64,000 bases of DNA from NCBI RefSeq assembly GCF_016745835.1, contig NZ_JAERVL010000020.1, positions 25,273 through 89,272 on the forward strand, in the 5' to 3' direction. The position numbers were made by a program, and so were the translations under genes. Each line of letters starts with the position of its first letter. Position 1 is the stretch's first letter. Source of the DNA: Caldalkalibacillus salinus (GTDB lineage: Bacteria > Bacillota > Bacilli > Caldalkalibacillales > JCM-10596). A model generated the notes under the pieces. That model ran no database searches, was not told the DNA's origin, and saw only the letters and a program-made list of their open reading frames with translations. Shown here one piece after another: positions 37,329 to 45,600 of this stretch.

Positions 37329-37661
37329 TTAGTCTACATCCTCTTGGCATACGAGCATGCCATTTTCATTTAAGGCTTGAATAGCCTGTGTCATATCTGG
37401 TAAATCATGTAAGAACTGCGTTGTGTCATGTAAGACATCCCTATTCAAGGAATAAAACACCCATTGCCGACGCCGTTCCTCTCGTACTAATCCTGTTTCT
37501 TTTAACCGATGCATATGTTTTGATATAGCCGGTTGCGAGATCTGAAAAATCGGTACTAGCTCACATATACAAAAATCCCTATGATTAAGAAGGGCCACCA
37601 TTTTTAATCGCGTGGGGTCTCCTAGAGCCTTAAATCTCTTAGCCAGCGTTTCTATGGACAC
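37329..37661 (-). CDS. arsR: Arsenical resistance repressor ArsR
   Basis: ArsR/SmtB-type winged-helix repressor of 110 residues. The metalloid-binding site is DFCICELV in helix alpha-3, followed by the recognition helix [15 protein letters not shown]. Arsenite binding should release it from the operator. GTG at 37661 with AAAGGTGG nine bases upstream fits best; the upstream GTG at 37673 lies inside the ribosome site. Confidence 0.94.
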   Translation of the reverse strand: MSIETLAKRFKALGDPTRLKMVALLNHRDFCICELVPIFQISQPAISKHMHRLKETGLVREERRRQWVFYSLNRDVLHDTTQFLHDLPDMTQAIQALNENGMLVCQEDVD

Positions 37662-37693
37662 TTTCAACTCCACCTTTCTTCATCTTGCATCTT

Positions 37694-37719
37694 ATTATAA
37701 TATAACTATATGGTTATAT
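37694..37719 (-). promoter_or_regulatory. ArsR operator and -10 region of the ars operon
   Basis: An inverted repeat ATATAAC-N6-GTTATAT (37700-37719) abuts TATAAT (minus strand, 37694-37699), about 35 bp upstream of arsR. Placement over the -35/-10 spacer is typical for ArsR repression. Confidence 0.7.
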
Positions 37720-37823
37720 ACTAGTGGAATTTGAGATGTTGACTGAAATCTCTCATGCATTAGCTATTCCCTTTCAGTAACTAAGTCGCTTTAAACCAGT
37801 CGTTTAATGACATTACTTTTACA

Positions 37824-39233
37824 CTAATCCTTTAGTACTGGATGACGATAAAAATGGACTGTAAATACACTCCCTTCACCTTCTACACTCTGGACGTCAA
37901 TCTCACCATGATGCGCCTCCACGAGATGTTTGACGATCGCCAGACCTAATCCTGTTCCACCGGATTCACGACTTCTGTCCTTATCTACTCTGTAAAAACG
38001 TTCAAATATACGTGGGATCTCTTCCGCCTTGATTCCCACACCGGTGTCTTTAACGTCGACACTGTAACCTTTGTCCTTCCAAGGGTTAATATCAACGGTC
38101 ACTTGCCCTTGTGGTGATGTATATTTAATCGCATTCGTGATGAGATTGAGCAATATTTGATAGAGACGGTCGCGGTCAGCTTTGATCATATAAACTTGAT
38201 CCTGTTCATATGTCATCTGGAGATTGATCTCTTTTTCTTTTGCCTTTTCTAGCATAGATGGTTTTAAATCCTCGAGCACTTGCTTGATATCTACGTTTTC
38301 CCACTTAATGGAGAATCTGTTCTGTTCGATGTGGGATAAATGCAGTAAATCCTGGATCAACCGATACAAACGATCGGACTCTTTGTGAATAATCTCAAGA
38401 AACGCTTTGAGATGTTCCTCTGAATACATCGCACCTGATAATAAAGTCTCAGAGAAGCCCTTTATAGACGTTAAAGGGGTCTTTAACTCATGAGACACAT
38501 TGGCTACGAAGTCTGCTCTGACCTGCTCTAGTTTTTTCAAATCTGTAATGTCATAAAAAAGAAGGACAATGCCTCTCGTTTTACCTTCTAGGTCTTTCAC
38601 GGGTGCAACGGATAACTCAACTATTTTACGGTGTATCCCTTGATTCATCGTTAATTGATTTTTCACTTCATGATCCTTGGCGAAGGCATCTTTGACCATG
38701 GTGATAATATCTTCCGGGAGCGGGGCCTCGTAGTAAATCAAATTGACGTAATCTTGTTCCCATTGTAAGATGTCCTTGACTTTCTCATTGGTGATGGCCA
38801 CTCTTCCTTTATGATTGATAAACATGAGACCACTTGCCATATGTCTAATGAGGGCTTGGAGCCGATTTTCGTTGACGACCTGTTCTTCTGTCGTTCTCTG
38901 CAACTGTTGGGCTAATTCGTTGGTGTTTGCCGAAAGGGCGTGTAACTCATTGCCCGTTTCCTGCGTATAGATTCTTCTCCAATAATAACCTTTAGTCAGG
39001 TCTTGGATCAAAGCAGTGATTTCATCCACCGGTTTCATGGTCTTACGTATGAGGTGATATATGAGAACAGAGAGAAAGACAAATGAGATGACAAAACTAA
39101 CAATAATATAGTATTTACCTTTATCTGTTACCTCTTCTATAAGAGTCTCACCGATAAAATAAGCCAGACCGATGAGATTCAGCCCGATAATGAGTAAGAT
39201 CGAGGCTGTTAATCGTAAAAATAAACTATTCAC
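37824..39233 (-). CDS. phoR: Phosphate sensor histidine kinase PhoR
   Basis: Histidine kinase of about 469 residues. Two membrane segments (about residues 8-28 and 43-62) enclose only about 14 residues outside. HAMP, a PAS domain, HisKA (FVANVSHELKTPLTSIKGF) and an HATPase_c domain (NLITNAIKYT, DTGVGIKAEEIPRIFERFYRVDKDRSRESGGTGLGL split here as N, G1 and G2 boxes) follow. The large extracytoplasmic domain of B. subtilis PhoR is absent. It overlaps phoP by 8-17 bp; GTG 39233 fits the ribosome site better than ATG 39242. Confidence 0.92.
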   Translation of the reverse strand: MNSLFLRLTASILLIIGLNLIGLAYFIGETLIEEVTDKGKYYIIVSFVISFVFLSVLIYHLIRKTMKPVDEITALIQDLTKGYYWRRIYTQETGNELHALSANTNELAQQLQRTTEEQVVNENRLQALIRHMASGLMFINHKGRVAITNEKVKDILQWEQDYVNLIYYEAPLPEDIITMVKDAFAKDHEVKNQLTMNQGIHRKIVELSVAPVKDLEGKTRGIVLLFYDITDLKKLEQVRADFVANVSHELKTPLTSIKGFSETLLSGAMYSEEHLKAFLEIIHKESDRLYRLIQDLLHLSHIEQNRFSIKWENVDIKQVLEDLKPSMLEKAKEKEINLQMTYEQDQVYMIKADRDRLYQILLNLITNAIKYTSPQGQVTVDINPWKDKGYSVDVKDTGVGIKAEEIPRIFERFYRVDKDRSRESGGTGLGLAIVKHLVEAHHGEIDVQSVEGEGSVFTVHFYRHPVLKD

Positions 39234-39915
39234 GTTTACCATTTCCTTCTAATTTATATCCTAAGCCACGTACCGTTTTTATGTATGAGGCCTCCATTTT
39301 GTCCCTAAGGTGAGAAATATGTACATCTACAATCCTCGTATCACCGACAAAGTCGTAATTCCATATGGCATTTAGAAGTTGTTCTCTTGTGAGCACCCTT
39401 CCCACGTGCTTGGCCATATAAAGTAATAATTCAAATTCCTTTGGCGTAAGGTCTAATTCTTTTCCCCGGAAATAAGCTTCATATTGTTCTTCATATATCA
39501 TAAGTTTGCCTATTTCTATCGCCTTTGGTTTGTCCTCCACGACCGTATTTTGGGACCGTCTTAGTATAGCTTTGACACGAGCCACCACTTCTCTAGGGCT
39601 AAAAGGCTTTGTGATATAATCATCAGCCCCTAATTCCAAGCCTAGGATTTTATCTAGTTCTTCATCCTTTGCTGTGAGCATTAAGATCGGTATCGTCAGT
39701 TGTCTTTGTCTTAATTCTTTGCACACGTCGATGCCGTTTAATTTAGGTAACATAAGATCCAAAACCATGAGATCAGGTGATTCATGATTCACTTTTTCAA
39801 GCGCTTCCTCACCGTCAAAAGCCGTAATAACTTGGTATCCAGCTTGCTCTAGGTTAAATTGTAATAAGGTTACAATCGAATGTTCGTCGTCCACCACTAA
39901 TATTCTTTGCGCCAT
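39226..39915 (-). CDS. phoP: Phosphate response regulator PhoP
   Basis: OmpR-family response regulator of 229 residues: receiver with acidic pocket VVDDEHS and phospho-acceptor D53 (VLDLML), conserved Lys in TKPFSPREV, and a C-terminal winged helix (RIVDVHISHLRDKME, TVRGLGYKLE). Position after mdh and before phoR and polA matches B. subtilis phoP, and an upstream Pho box supports the assignment. Confidence 0.95.
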   Translation of the reverse strand: MAQRILVVDDEHSIVTLLQFNLEQAGYQVITAFDGEEALEKVNHESPDLMVLDLMLPKLNGIDVCKELRQRQLTIPILMLTAKDEELDKILGLELGADDYITKPFSPREVVARVKAILRRSQNTVVEDKPKAIEIGKLMIYEEQYEAYFRGKELDLTPKEFELLLYMAKHVGRVLTREQLLNAIWNYDFVGDTRIVDVHISHLRDKMEASYIKTVRGLGYKLEGNGKRE

Positions 39916-40057
39916 CTCAAGTCCTCCCCACTTCTACTCTCCTTATTATCTACTGATCCATATCACTTTTATGTTTATCTTCTTTCTTATCACATTTTGA
40001 TCATAATGAAAAGAACTTGTGCTCATTTGACTGTTTCATTTCATTTTATCAAAAATA

Positions 40058-40096
40058 CGTTACAGCACTGTTAAGAAAAGTTTAAGCGTGTGTAAA
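40058..40096 (-). promoter_or_regulatory. PhoP box with four direct repeats upstream of phoP
   Basis: On the minus strand TTTACA, TTAAAC, TTAACA and GTAACG follow each other with exactly five bases between them (11-bp period). This matches the PhoP recognition rule TT(A/T/C)ACA-N5. A TAAAAT -10-like hexamer lies just downstream, 140-150 bp before phoP. It predicts autoregulation. Confidence 0.8.
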
Positions 40097-40109
40097 TCGT
40101 TTGACACAC

Positions 40110-40135
40110 AAAAGCAACCTTTCGAGGTTGCTTTT
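40110..40135 (-). terminator. Terminator of the MaoC-like gene
   Basis: Ten-bp perfect stem AAAAGCAACC/GGTTGCTTTT with a 6-nt loop; T-run at the end of the stem on either strand. It separates the upstream gene from the phoPR control region. Confidence 0.8.
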
Positions 40136-40257
40136 CATTGGGATATATATTTATATCAAACTCATGTAGTATTCTTTGAAATATAAAGCATGATTGTACT
40201 TGAAGGTTCAAGCTTGATAGACGCCCTCTATGTTAAGGGTGAGTTTAATTTAATCTT

Positions 40258-40734
40258 TTAAAAGTTATCAAATGCATGGCGGGGAAGAGGTTTCAAAGGT
40301 TTAGGAGGAGAAACATTGACTTTACCTGTGAGTACAACTCTTTGGTCTTGATCAACAATTCGCGTAGAGAATGTGACTTCGTTAGCATCCGTATCGCAAG
40401 CAATAACCTCTAGTTTGATATGTATGTCAGCGTAATGATAAAGCACTTCGGGGTAGTCTACTTTTGTCGACAGGATGACTGAGCCCGGGCCTGGAACGTG
40501 TTTATTAATACAGCTGTAGAGTAAACCAATCAGCATAACATGGGGAACAATAGGTTTTTGAAAAGAGGTTTGTTCAGTGTAGCTGTGCTGGATGTACATG
40601 GGGTTAATATCATCTGATAACCCTAGGTATACGAGTATATCTTTGTCGTCTATTTTTTGATTAATTTCAAACAAATCGCCCACCTGTATGCGGTCTATAT
40701 ACTGTCCAACTTGTCTCTTTTTTCCAAGTAGCAT
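40258..40734 (-). CDS. MaoC/hotdog-fold dehydratase-like protein
   Basis: A 158-residue single hotdog-domain protein of the MaoC-like (R-hydratase) group: QVGDLFEINQKIDDKDILVYLGLSDDINPMYIQ resembles the Asp/His active-site segment, with the proline-histidine pair in KPIVPHVMLIGL. Such proteins act on enoyl or acyl thioesters, but the substrate is not known. It lies between mdh and phoP with its own promoter, a cre site and terminator. AAGGAGG precedes the ATG. Confidence 0.8.
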   Translation of the reverse strand: MLLGKKRQVGQYIDRIQVGDLFEINQKIDDKDILVYLGLSDDINPMYIQHSYTEQTSFQKPIVPHVMLIGLLYSCINKHVPGPGSVILSTKVDYPEVLYHYADIHIKLEVIACDTDANEVTFSTRIVDQDQRVVLTGKVNVSPPKPLKPLPRHAFDNF

Positions 40735-40780
40735 AATTCGGCCTCCTTAGCTTTCCTAAAATGATACACCTCAGAAGTTT

Positions 40781-40794
40781 TGTAAACGCTTACA
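40781..40794. promoter_or_regulatory. Catabolite-response element (cre), full consensus
   Basis: TGTAAACGCTTACA agrees with every fixed position of the CcpA consensus TGWAANCGNTNWCA. It lies just downstream of the candidate promoter of the MaoC-like gene, where CcpA would repress. Confidence 0.8.
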
Positions 40795-40807
40795 ATAATT
40801 TGTTCAA

Positions 40808-40836
40808 ATCATACCACGTTCTGTACCATTCGTAAA
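40808..40836 (-). promoter_or_regulatory. Promoter of the MaoC-like gene
   Basis: Minus strand TTTACG (40831-40836), 17-bp spacer, TATGAT (40808-40813) with a TGn extension. The leader of about 70 nt contains the cre. Confidence 0.65.
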
Positions 40837-40846
40837 GTACCCAGGT

Positions 40847-40920
40847 TTTGATGATGACCCCTCCTTCGCCACTCGAGCTTCGCTCATAGGTTGCTTCGCA
40901 GGGCTCACCATCTTCCACCT
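40847..40920. other. GC-rich intergenic patch with three CTTCGC motifs
   Basis: Between the mdh terminator and the MaoC-like promoter the sequence is clearly more GC-rich than neighbouring spacers. It carries CTTCGC at 40864, 40878 and 40894. A 35-codon frame (minus, 40804-40911) with AAAGGTGG upstream crosses it. Nature unknown; a dispersed repeat is possible. Confidence 0.35.
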
Positions 40921-40923
40921 TTG

Positions 40924-40962
40924 CAAAAAAAGACCCCAAGGGTTCTTGCCCTTGGAGTCTTC
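40924..40962 (-). terminator. Terminator of the citZ-icd-mdh region
   Basis: Minus-strand stem AAGACTCCAAGGG/CCCTTGGGGTCTT (one mismatch-type pair) with a 6-nt loop and then TTTTTT. It lies about 45 bp after mdh. Confidence 0.88.
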
Positions 40963-41007
40963 TCTTCCAGTTTCACCTGTGTGAGAATGGATTGAGTTTT
41001 CGGCTTT

Positions 41008-41958
41008 TTAGTTCTCGCCTTTTTTGAGTACTTCCATGACGTTCCGAACTGAATCGGCGGACTTTCCTAACGCTTGTTTCTCTTCCTCTGTGAGATCAAG
41101 TTCAATGACTTTTTCAATTCCATCTCCACCTAAAATGGTCGGTACGCCTAGATATAATCCGTCAAATCCATACTCACCTTCTAAGAAAGCAATAGAAGGT
41201 AGGATTCTCTTCTTATCTTTTAGGATGGCCTCAACCATTTGCACAATAGATGCTGCTGGTGCGTAGTAGGCACTTCCATTGCCAAGGAGGTTGACGATTT
41301 CTCCGCCACCTTTTCTCGTACGCTCAACGATCGCATCAAGTCGGTCCTTAGAGATGAGCTTTTCGAGAGGTATACCACCCGCATAGGAATAACGGACAAG
41401 GGGTACCATATCATCACCATGACCACCTAGAACAAATCCAGTCACATCTTCAACGGACACATTTAGTTCTTGAGCGACAAACGTGCGGAAGCGAGCAGTA
41501 TCTAACACACCGGATTGACCGATGACACGGTGCTTCGGAAATCCAGACGTTTTGTACACGGTATAGGTCATGGCATCGACTGGGTTCGTAAGGACAACAA
41601 TTAAACAGTCTGGAGAGTATTTGACGATTTGTTCAGTCACAGACTTCATAATGGATGCGTTCGTATTAACCAAGTCATCACGACTCATCCCAGGTTTACG
41701 CGCAATCCCAGCTGTAATGACAACGATGTCTGAACCGGCCGTATCTTCATAATTGCTGGTACCCACAATATTGGCATCATACCCTTGGACAGGTCCCGCT
41801 TCGGCCATATCCAATGCTTTACCTTTTGTTGGGTTCTCCATTTGTGGAATATCGACTAATACGACATCCCCTAATTCCTTCTGAGCTAACATAAGGGCTG
41901 TTGTTGCCCCTGTAAAACCACTACCAATGACTGAAACCTTTCGACGTTGAATAGCCAC
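41008..41958 (-). CDS. mdh: Malate dehydrogenase (LDH-like)
   Basis: NAD-dependent malate/oxaloacetate enzyme of the TCA cycle, 316 residues. N-terminal [14 protein letters not shown] is the NAD-binding loop, VDI the ribose-binding Asp, and GGHGDDMVP holds the catalytic His. The active-site loop [14 protein letters not shown] carries substrate-binding arginines, with Arg rather than Gln at the selectivity position, as in malate dehydrogenase. GTG start at 41958. It follows icd by 47 bp. Confidence 0.96.
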   Translation of the reverse strand: MAIQRRKVSVIGSGFTGATTALMLAQKELGDVVLVDIPQMENPTKGKALDMAEAGPVQGYDANIVGTSNYEDTAGSDIVVITAGIARKPGMSRDDLVNTNASIMKSVTEQIVKYSPDCLIVVLTNPVDAMTYTVYKTSGFPKHRVIGQSGVLDTARFRTFVAQELNVSVEDVTGFVLGGHGDDMVPLVRYSYAGGIPLEKLISKDRLDAIVERTRKGGGEIVNLLGNGSAYYAPAASIVQMVEAILKDKKRILPSIAFLEGEYGFDGLYLGVPTILGGDGIEKVIELDLTEEEKQALGKSADSVRNVMEVLKKGEN

Positions 41959-42005
41959 TTAACCAACTCCCTTATTCTTTTTTGTCTCCTCTGAGAGGCT
42001 AAATC

Positions 42006-43304
42006 CTAGAGATTTTTGATGAGTTCATCAGCAAACTCAGAACATTTCACTTCCGTTGCACCATCCATTAGGCGAGCAAAATCGTATGTGACAACCTTAG
42101 AAGCGATCGTTTTTTCCATTGAACGCATGATAAGGTCAGCTGCCTCTTTCCACCCAAGATGACGAAGCATTAATTCTCCAGAGAGCAGGACAGAAGAAGG
42201 GTTCACTTTGTCTAAGCCTGCATATTTTGGTGCTGTACCGTGCGTTGCTTCAAAGATAGCATGGCCTGAATCATAGTTGATGTTGGCACCCGGTGCGATC
42301 CCGATACCACCAACTTGAGCCGCTAGTGCATCAGAAATGTAGTCACCGTTAAGGTTCATTGTTGCCACGACATCAAACTCAGCCGGGCGAGTGAGGATTT
42401 GTTGTAAGAAGATATCTGCAATCGCATCTTTGACAATGATCTTCCCTTCCTCTTCTGCTTTAGCTTGCGCTTGATCTGCTGCTTCCCGACCTTTCTCTTC
42501 CACAATCTTGTCGTATTCAGCCCAAGTGAATACTTTATCTCCGTATACGCGTTCTGCTAACTCATAACCCCAGTTCTTAAAGGCGCCCTCAGTAAACTTC
42601 ATGATGTTCCCTTTGTGAACGAGCGTGACACTCTTACGGCCATTCTCTAATGCATAGTCGATAGCGCCACGAACGAGTCGCTCTGTACCTTCAGAGGATA
42701 CTGGTTTAACCCCAATGCCTGAAGTCTCAGGGAAACGGATTTTATCTACTCCCATTTCATCACGTAAGAAAGCGATGACCTTCTTCACTTCTTCAGACCC
42801 AGCTTGCCATTCAATACCCGCATAGATGTCTTCTGTGTTTTCACGGAAAATCGCCATATCTACAAGCTCGGGTTGACGTACGGGTGAAGGAACACCTTCA
42901 AAATAGCGTACAGGGCGTAAACAAGTATAGAGATCCAACTCTTGACGGAGAGCAACGTTTAATGAACGAAATCCGCCACCAATCGGTGTCGTCAACGGCC
43001 CTTTAATCGCGATGAAATACTCACGAATCGCTTCGAGTGTATCTTCAGGTAACCAAGATTGGTACGTGTTATTTGCTTTTTCACCGGCAAAAACTTCATA
43101 CCAGGCAATTTTTTTCTCTCCGTTGTAGGCTTTCTCAACAGCGGCATCAAGGACACGGGATGCGGCTGCCCAAATATCAGGACCCGTACCGTCTCCTTCT
43201 ATGTATGGGACAATCGGGTTATTAGGGACAATTAGATTCCCTTTGGTGTCTACTTTGATTCTTTCCCCTTGAGTAGGTGGTTGAAACTGCTTGAAGTTAG
43301 GCAT
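42006..43304 (-). CDS. icd: Isocitrate dehydrogenase (NADP)
   Basis: Homodimeric NADP-dependent enzyme of 432 residues, isocitrate to 2-oxoglutarate. The substrate-binding segment [23 protein letters not shown] carries the conserved serine and arginines, and GSAHDI-equivalent [21 protein letters not shown] lies near the C-terminus. Order citZ-icd-mdh is typical of Bacillus. A 269-bp spacer with its own signals separates it from citZ. Confidence 0.97.
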   Translation of the reverse strand: MPNFKQFQPPTQGERIKVDTKGNLIVPNNPIVPYIEGDGTGPDIWAAASRVLDAAVEKAYNGEKKIAWYEVFAGEKANNTYQSWLPEDTLEAIREYFIAIKGPLTTPIGGGFRSLNVALRQELDLYTCLRPVRYFEGVPSPVRQPELVDMAIFRENTEDIYAGIEWQAGSEEVKKVIAFLRDEMGVDKIRFPETSGIGVKPVSSEGTERLVRGAIDYALENGRKSVTLVHKGNIMKFTEGAFKNWGYELAERVYGDKVFTWAEYDKIVEEKGREAADQAQAKAEEEGKIIVKDAIADIFLQQILTRPAEFDVVATMNLNGDYISDALAAQVGGIGIAPGANINYDSGHAIFEATHGTAPKYAGLDKVNPSSVLLSGELMLRHLGWKEAADLIMRSMEKTIASKVVTYDFARLMDGATEVKCSEFADELIKNL

Positions 43305-43436
43305 GATTTTCTCCCTCCATTACACTTTTAACAATTTTGACACTAATCTTATTTTAACAAAAAAAAGTCTAGACGTAAGGACTTGCACTAAATTAAGTTC
43401 GATAAGGTCATAGTCAAGGTCAATAACGCGCTCGAA

Positions 43437-43498
43437 CCACCCTATACTCCGTAGTTAAGACAGGATGACGGCATGACTTTCTGTAGAGTATAGGATGG
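43437..43498. other. Long inverted repeat in the citZ-icd spacer
   Basis: CCACCCTATACTC (43437-43449) pairs with GAGTATAGGATGG (43486-43498) with a single G-T or A-C type difference; the loop is 36 nt. No T-run follows, so it is not a plain terminator. It may be an RNA structure or operator. Confidence 0.6.
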
Positions 43499-43524
43499 CT
43501 CTCTATCAATCTATGAAAATGTTG

Positions 43525-43542
43525 GTAAACGTTAACGCTTAC
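43525..43542. promoter_or_regulatory. Palindromic cre-like site between citZ and icd
   Basis: GTAAACGTTAACGCTTAC is a near-perfect palindrome and contains matches to the CcpA consensus in both directions (nine of eleven fixed positions each way). It is about 30 bp after the citZ stop and 220 bp before icd. Confidence 0.55.
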
Positions 43543-43573
43543 TTTTTGAAAAAAAAATCTACTTTTTCGCTAT

Positions 43574-44686
43574 CTATGAACGTTGATCAATAGAGATATA
43601 CTTTTGTTGTTGCGGTCCTACATAGTCCGCACGTGGACGAATCAAACGGTTGTTCGAATATTGCTCTAAGATATGCGCAATCCATCCAGAGGTACGTGAG
43701 ATAGCAAAGATCGGTGTGAATAGGTCACGTTGAATGCCAAGGCTGTGGTAGACCGATGCGGAGTAGAAATCTACATTTGGCAGTAGTCCTTTCTCTCTTT
43801 CTACCACTTCATTTACTTTCAAGGACATCTCATACCATTTTGTTTCACCCGTAAGTGTTGTCAGCTGTCTAGACATTTCTTTTAGATGTTTCGCACGCGG
43901 GTCGCCGTCCTTATATACACGGTGTCCAAAGCCCATAATTTTTTCTTTGTTGCTTAGAGCATTTAGGATATAACCTTCTGCCTTGTCTACTTCCCCAATC
44001 TTCTCCAAAGTAGACATGACTTGTTCGTTCGCTCCACCGTGTAATGGTCCTTTTAAAGCGCCAATTGCAGCTGTTACCCCAGAAAATATATCTGATAAAG
44101 TGGCAACAGTGACGCGAGAAGTAAAGGTAGATGCGTTGAATTCATGGTCAGCATGAAGAACGAGTGCTTTATTAAAAGCTTCTATCGATATCTCTGAAGG
44201 TTCTTCACCAGTAAGCATGTATAAAAAGTTGGCTGCGAATCCCAGATCTGAACGTGGCTCAACGGGTTCTTTGCCTTCTCTTAATCTAGCAAAGGTAGTC
44301 ACAATCGTGCTTATCTTGGCCTGAAGTCGAACCGCCTTACGATGGTTTGCTGCTTCGTCCATGACTTCTGCTTCTTCATCATATAATCCTAAAGCAGATA
44401 CAGCCGTACGAAGGGCTCCCATCGGATGGATGTTCTTAGGAAACAAGCGAATTTGATCAATTACTTCCTGTGGAATGGAAGCATTCTCTGACAAGTCTTT
44501 CTTTAATTGATCAAGCTCACTTGTGTTTGGCAATTTGCCGTACCACAGTAAAAAGATGACTTCTTCAAAGCTAGCATGGTTTGCCAGATCGTCAATATTG
44601 TAGCCACGATACGTCAGTACGCCATCAATGATTGAACTTACTGAAGATTCAGCAGCAACAACACCTTCTAATCCACGAGTACTCAT
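43574..44686 (-). CDS. citZ: Citrate synthase
   Basis: 370 residues, the short bacterial type, condensing acetyl-CoA and oxaloacetate. Active-site residues are recognisable: LHADHEFNASTF (His), GFGHRVYKDGDPRAK (His/Arg) and VDFYSASVYHSLGI (Asp). An AAGGAGAG ribosome site precedes the ATG. It heads the TCA gene group and is downstream of ytwI. Confidence 0.97.
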   Translation of the reverse strand: MSTRGLEGVVAAESSVSSIIDGVLTYRGYNIDDLANHASFEEVIFLLWYGKLPNTSELDQLKKDLSENASIPQEVIDQIRLFPKNIHPMGALRTAVSALGLYDEEAEVMDEAANHRKAVRLQAKISTIVTTFARLREGKEPVEPRSDLGFAANFLYMLTGEEPSEISIEAFNKALVLHADHEFNASTFTSRVTVATLSDIFSGVTAAIGALKGPLHGGANEQVMSTLEKIGEVDKAEGYILNALSNKEKIMGFGHRVYKDGDPRAKHLKEMSRQLTTLTGETKWYEMSLKVNEVVEREKGLLPNVDFYSASVYHSLGIQRDLFTPIFAISRTSGWIAHILEQYSNNRLIRPRADYVGPQQQKYISIDQRS

Positions 44687-44760
44687 TAGGCATCTCTCCT
44701 TTTCTTTAATCTATCCAACTGTCAACATATAGAAATCTACGCTCCGGTAGGATTTTCTAC

Positions 44761-44804
44761 ATAATAGTATAAATTATTTGACAGTGTTTGTGAACGTTTG
44801 TTCA
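44761..44804 (-). promoter_or_regulatory. citZ promoter with overlapping dyads
   Basis: Minus-strand -35 TTCACA (44789-44794) and -10 TATACT (44766-44771) are 17 bp apart. The dyad ATAAT-N7-ATTAT (44761-44777) covers the -10; TGAAC-N4-GTTCA (44791-44804) touches the -35 and has a weak cre-like core. These are candidates for CcpC- and CcpA-type control known for citZ in B. subtilis. Confidence 0.6.
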
Positions 44805-45266
44805 GGCAATCAGTTGAATCGCTTTCATTAAAAGATAAGCAATTCCAGCTCCAATCAAAGGTCCCACGGCGACCCCTTTCAAAAAAGCGACCGCTAAAAT
44901 TGTTCCCAGAACTAAAGCCATCGTGACCTGCGGGTCATCTGAGAGTAAACGTACACCATAAGCACCAAGCATCGCAACGGCAACACCGGATACAAGTGCC
45001 ACAACCCCATATGTCGATTTCATTGAATCCCATAAATCATAAAGCGTGATTTGCCCCGTGGCTATCGGAACAAGGATGGCAACCGTAATGACAGTGACAC
45101 CCAAATTAATCCCCTGTCCTTCAAGAAACGGAAAAGCTTTTTGTCCTAAACCTGTGATGCGCAGGAAAAACAAGAATAGCACCGCAATGATAATGGATTG
45201 ATTTTTTCCTATTAATCCAATAATGAGCAGTAATAGTAAAAACAATGAAGGACTAGAGAGTGGCAA
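44802..45266 (-). CDS. ytwI: DUF441 membrane protein YtwI
   Basis: Hydrophobic protein of about 154 residues with four membrane segments. It belongs to the DUF441 family by its LFLLLLLIIGLIGKN start and C-terminal GVAVGPLIGAGIAYLL. Function unknown. TTG 45266 with AAAGGAAG eight bases upstream matches the family N-terminus; the TTG at 45290 is less likely. It precedes citZ as in B. subtilis and is divergent from ytvI. Confidence 0.85.
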   Translation of the reverse strand: MPLSSPSLFLLLLLIIGLIGKNQSIIIAVLFLFFLRITGLGQKAFPFLEGQGINLGVTVITVAILVPIATGQITLYDLWDSMKSTYGVVALVSGVAVAMLGAYGVRLLSDDPQVTMALVLGTILAVAFLKGVAVGPLIGAGIAYLLMKAIQLIA

Positions 45267-45600
45267 TGGAGTCGCTTCCTTTCTGTTCAAACTAAGGTGA
45301 GATAAAATATAACCAATATGAAATCGTTTACTTTATTTGCCAATAGCTTGGTCAGGTGTATTTTAATACATTTTAGCATATTTTTTATCGATTGTCTTCT
45401 TTAGTGCATGCGCTTGGATGAGTGATGTCTCTCTACTGAATATCCTTCTAATCATCATGCCTATAAAACCAAAAGGGAATACTGCTCGTTATCACTTTTA
45501 AACACCTCACTCGATGCTAAAAAATAATGATAAACATTGTGCTTTACTATAAAAAAAGGTAAAATTTACATTAGTAAAGGTTTATTTTAGGGGGCATTGT
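45267..45600. other. Divergent spacer between ytwI and ytvI with a candidate ytvI promoter
   Basis: About 330 bp of AT-rich DNA. On the plus strand TTGTGC (45537-45542) and TAAAAT (45560-45565) are 17 bp apart, 36 bp before the ytvI start. Nothing else was recognised. Confidence 0.5.
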
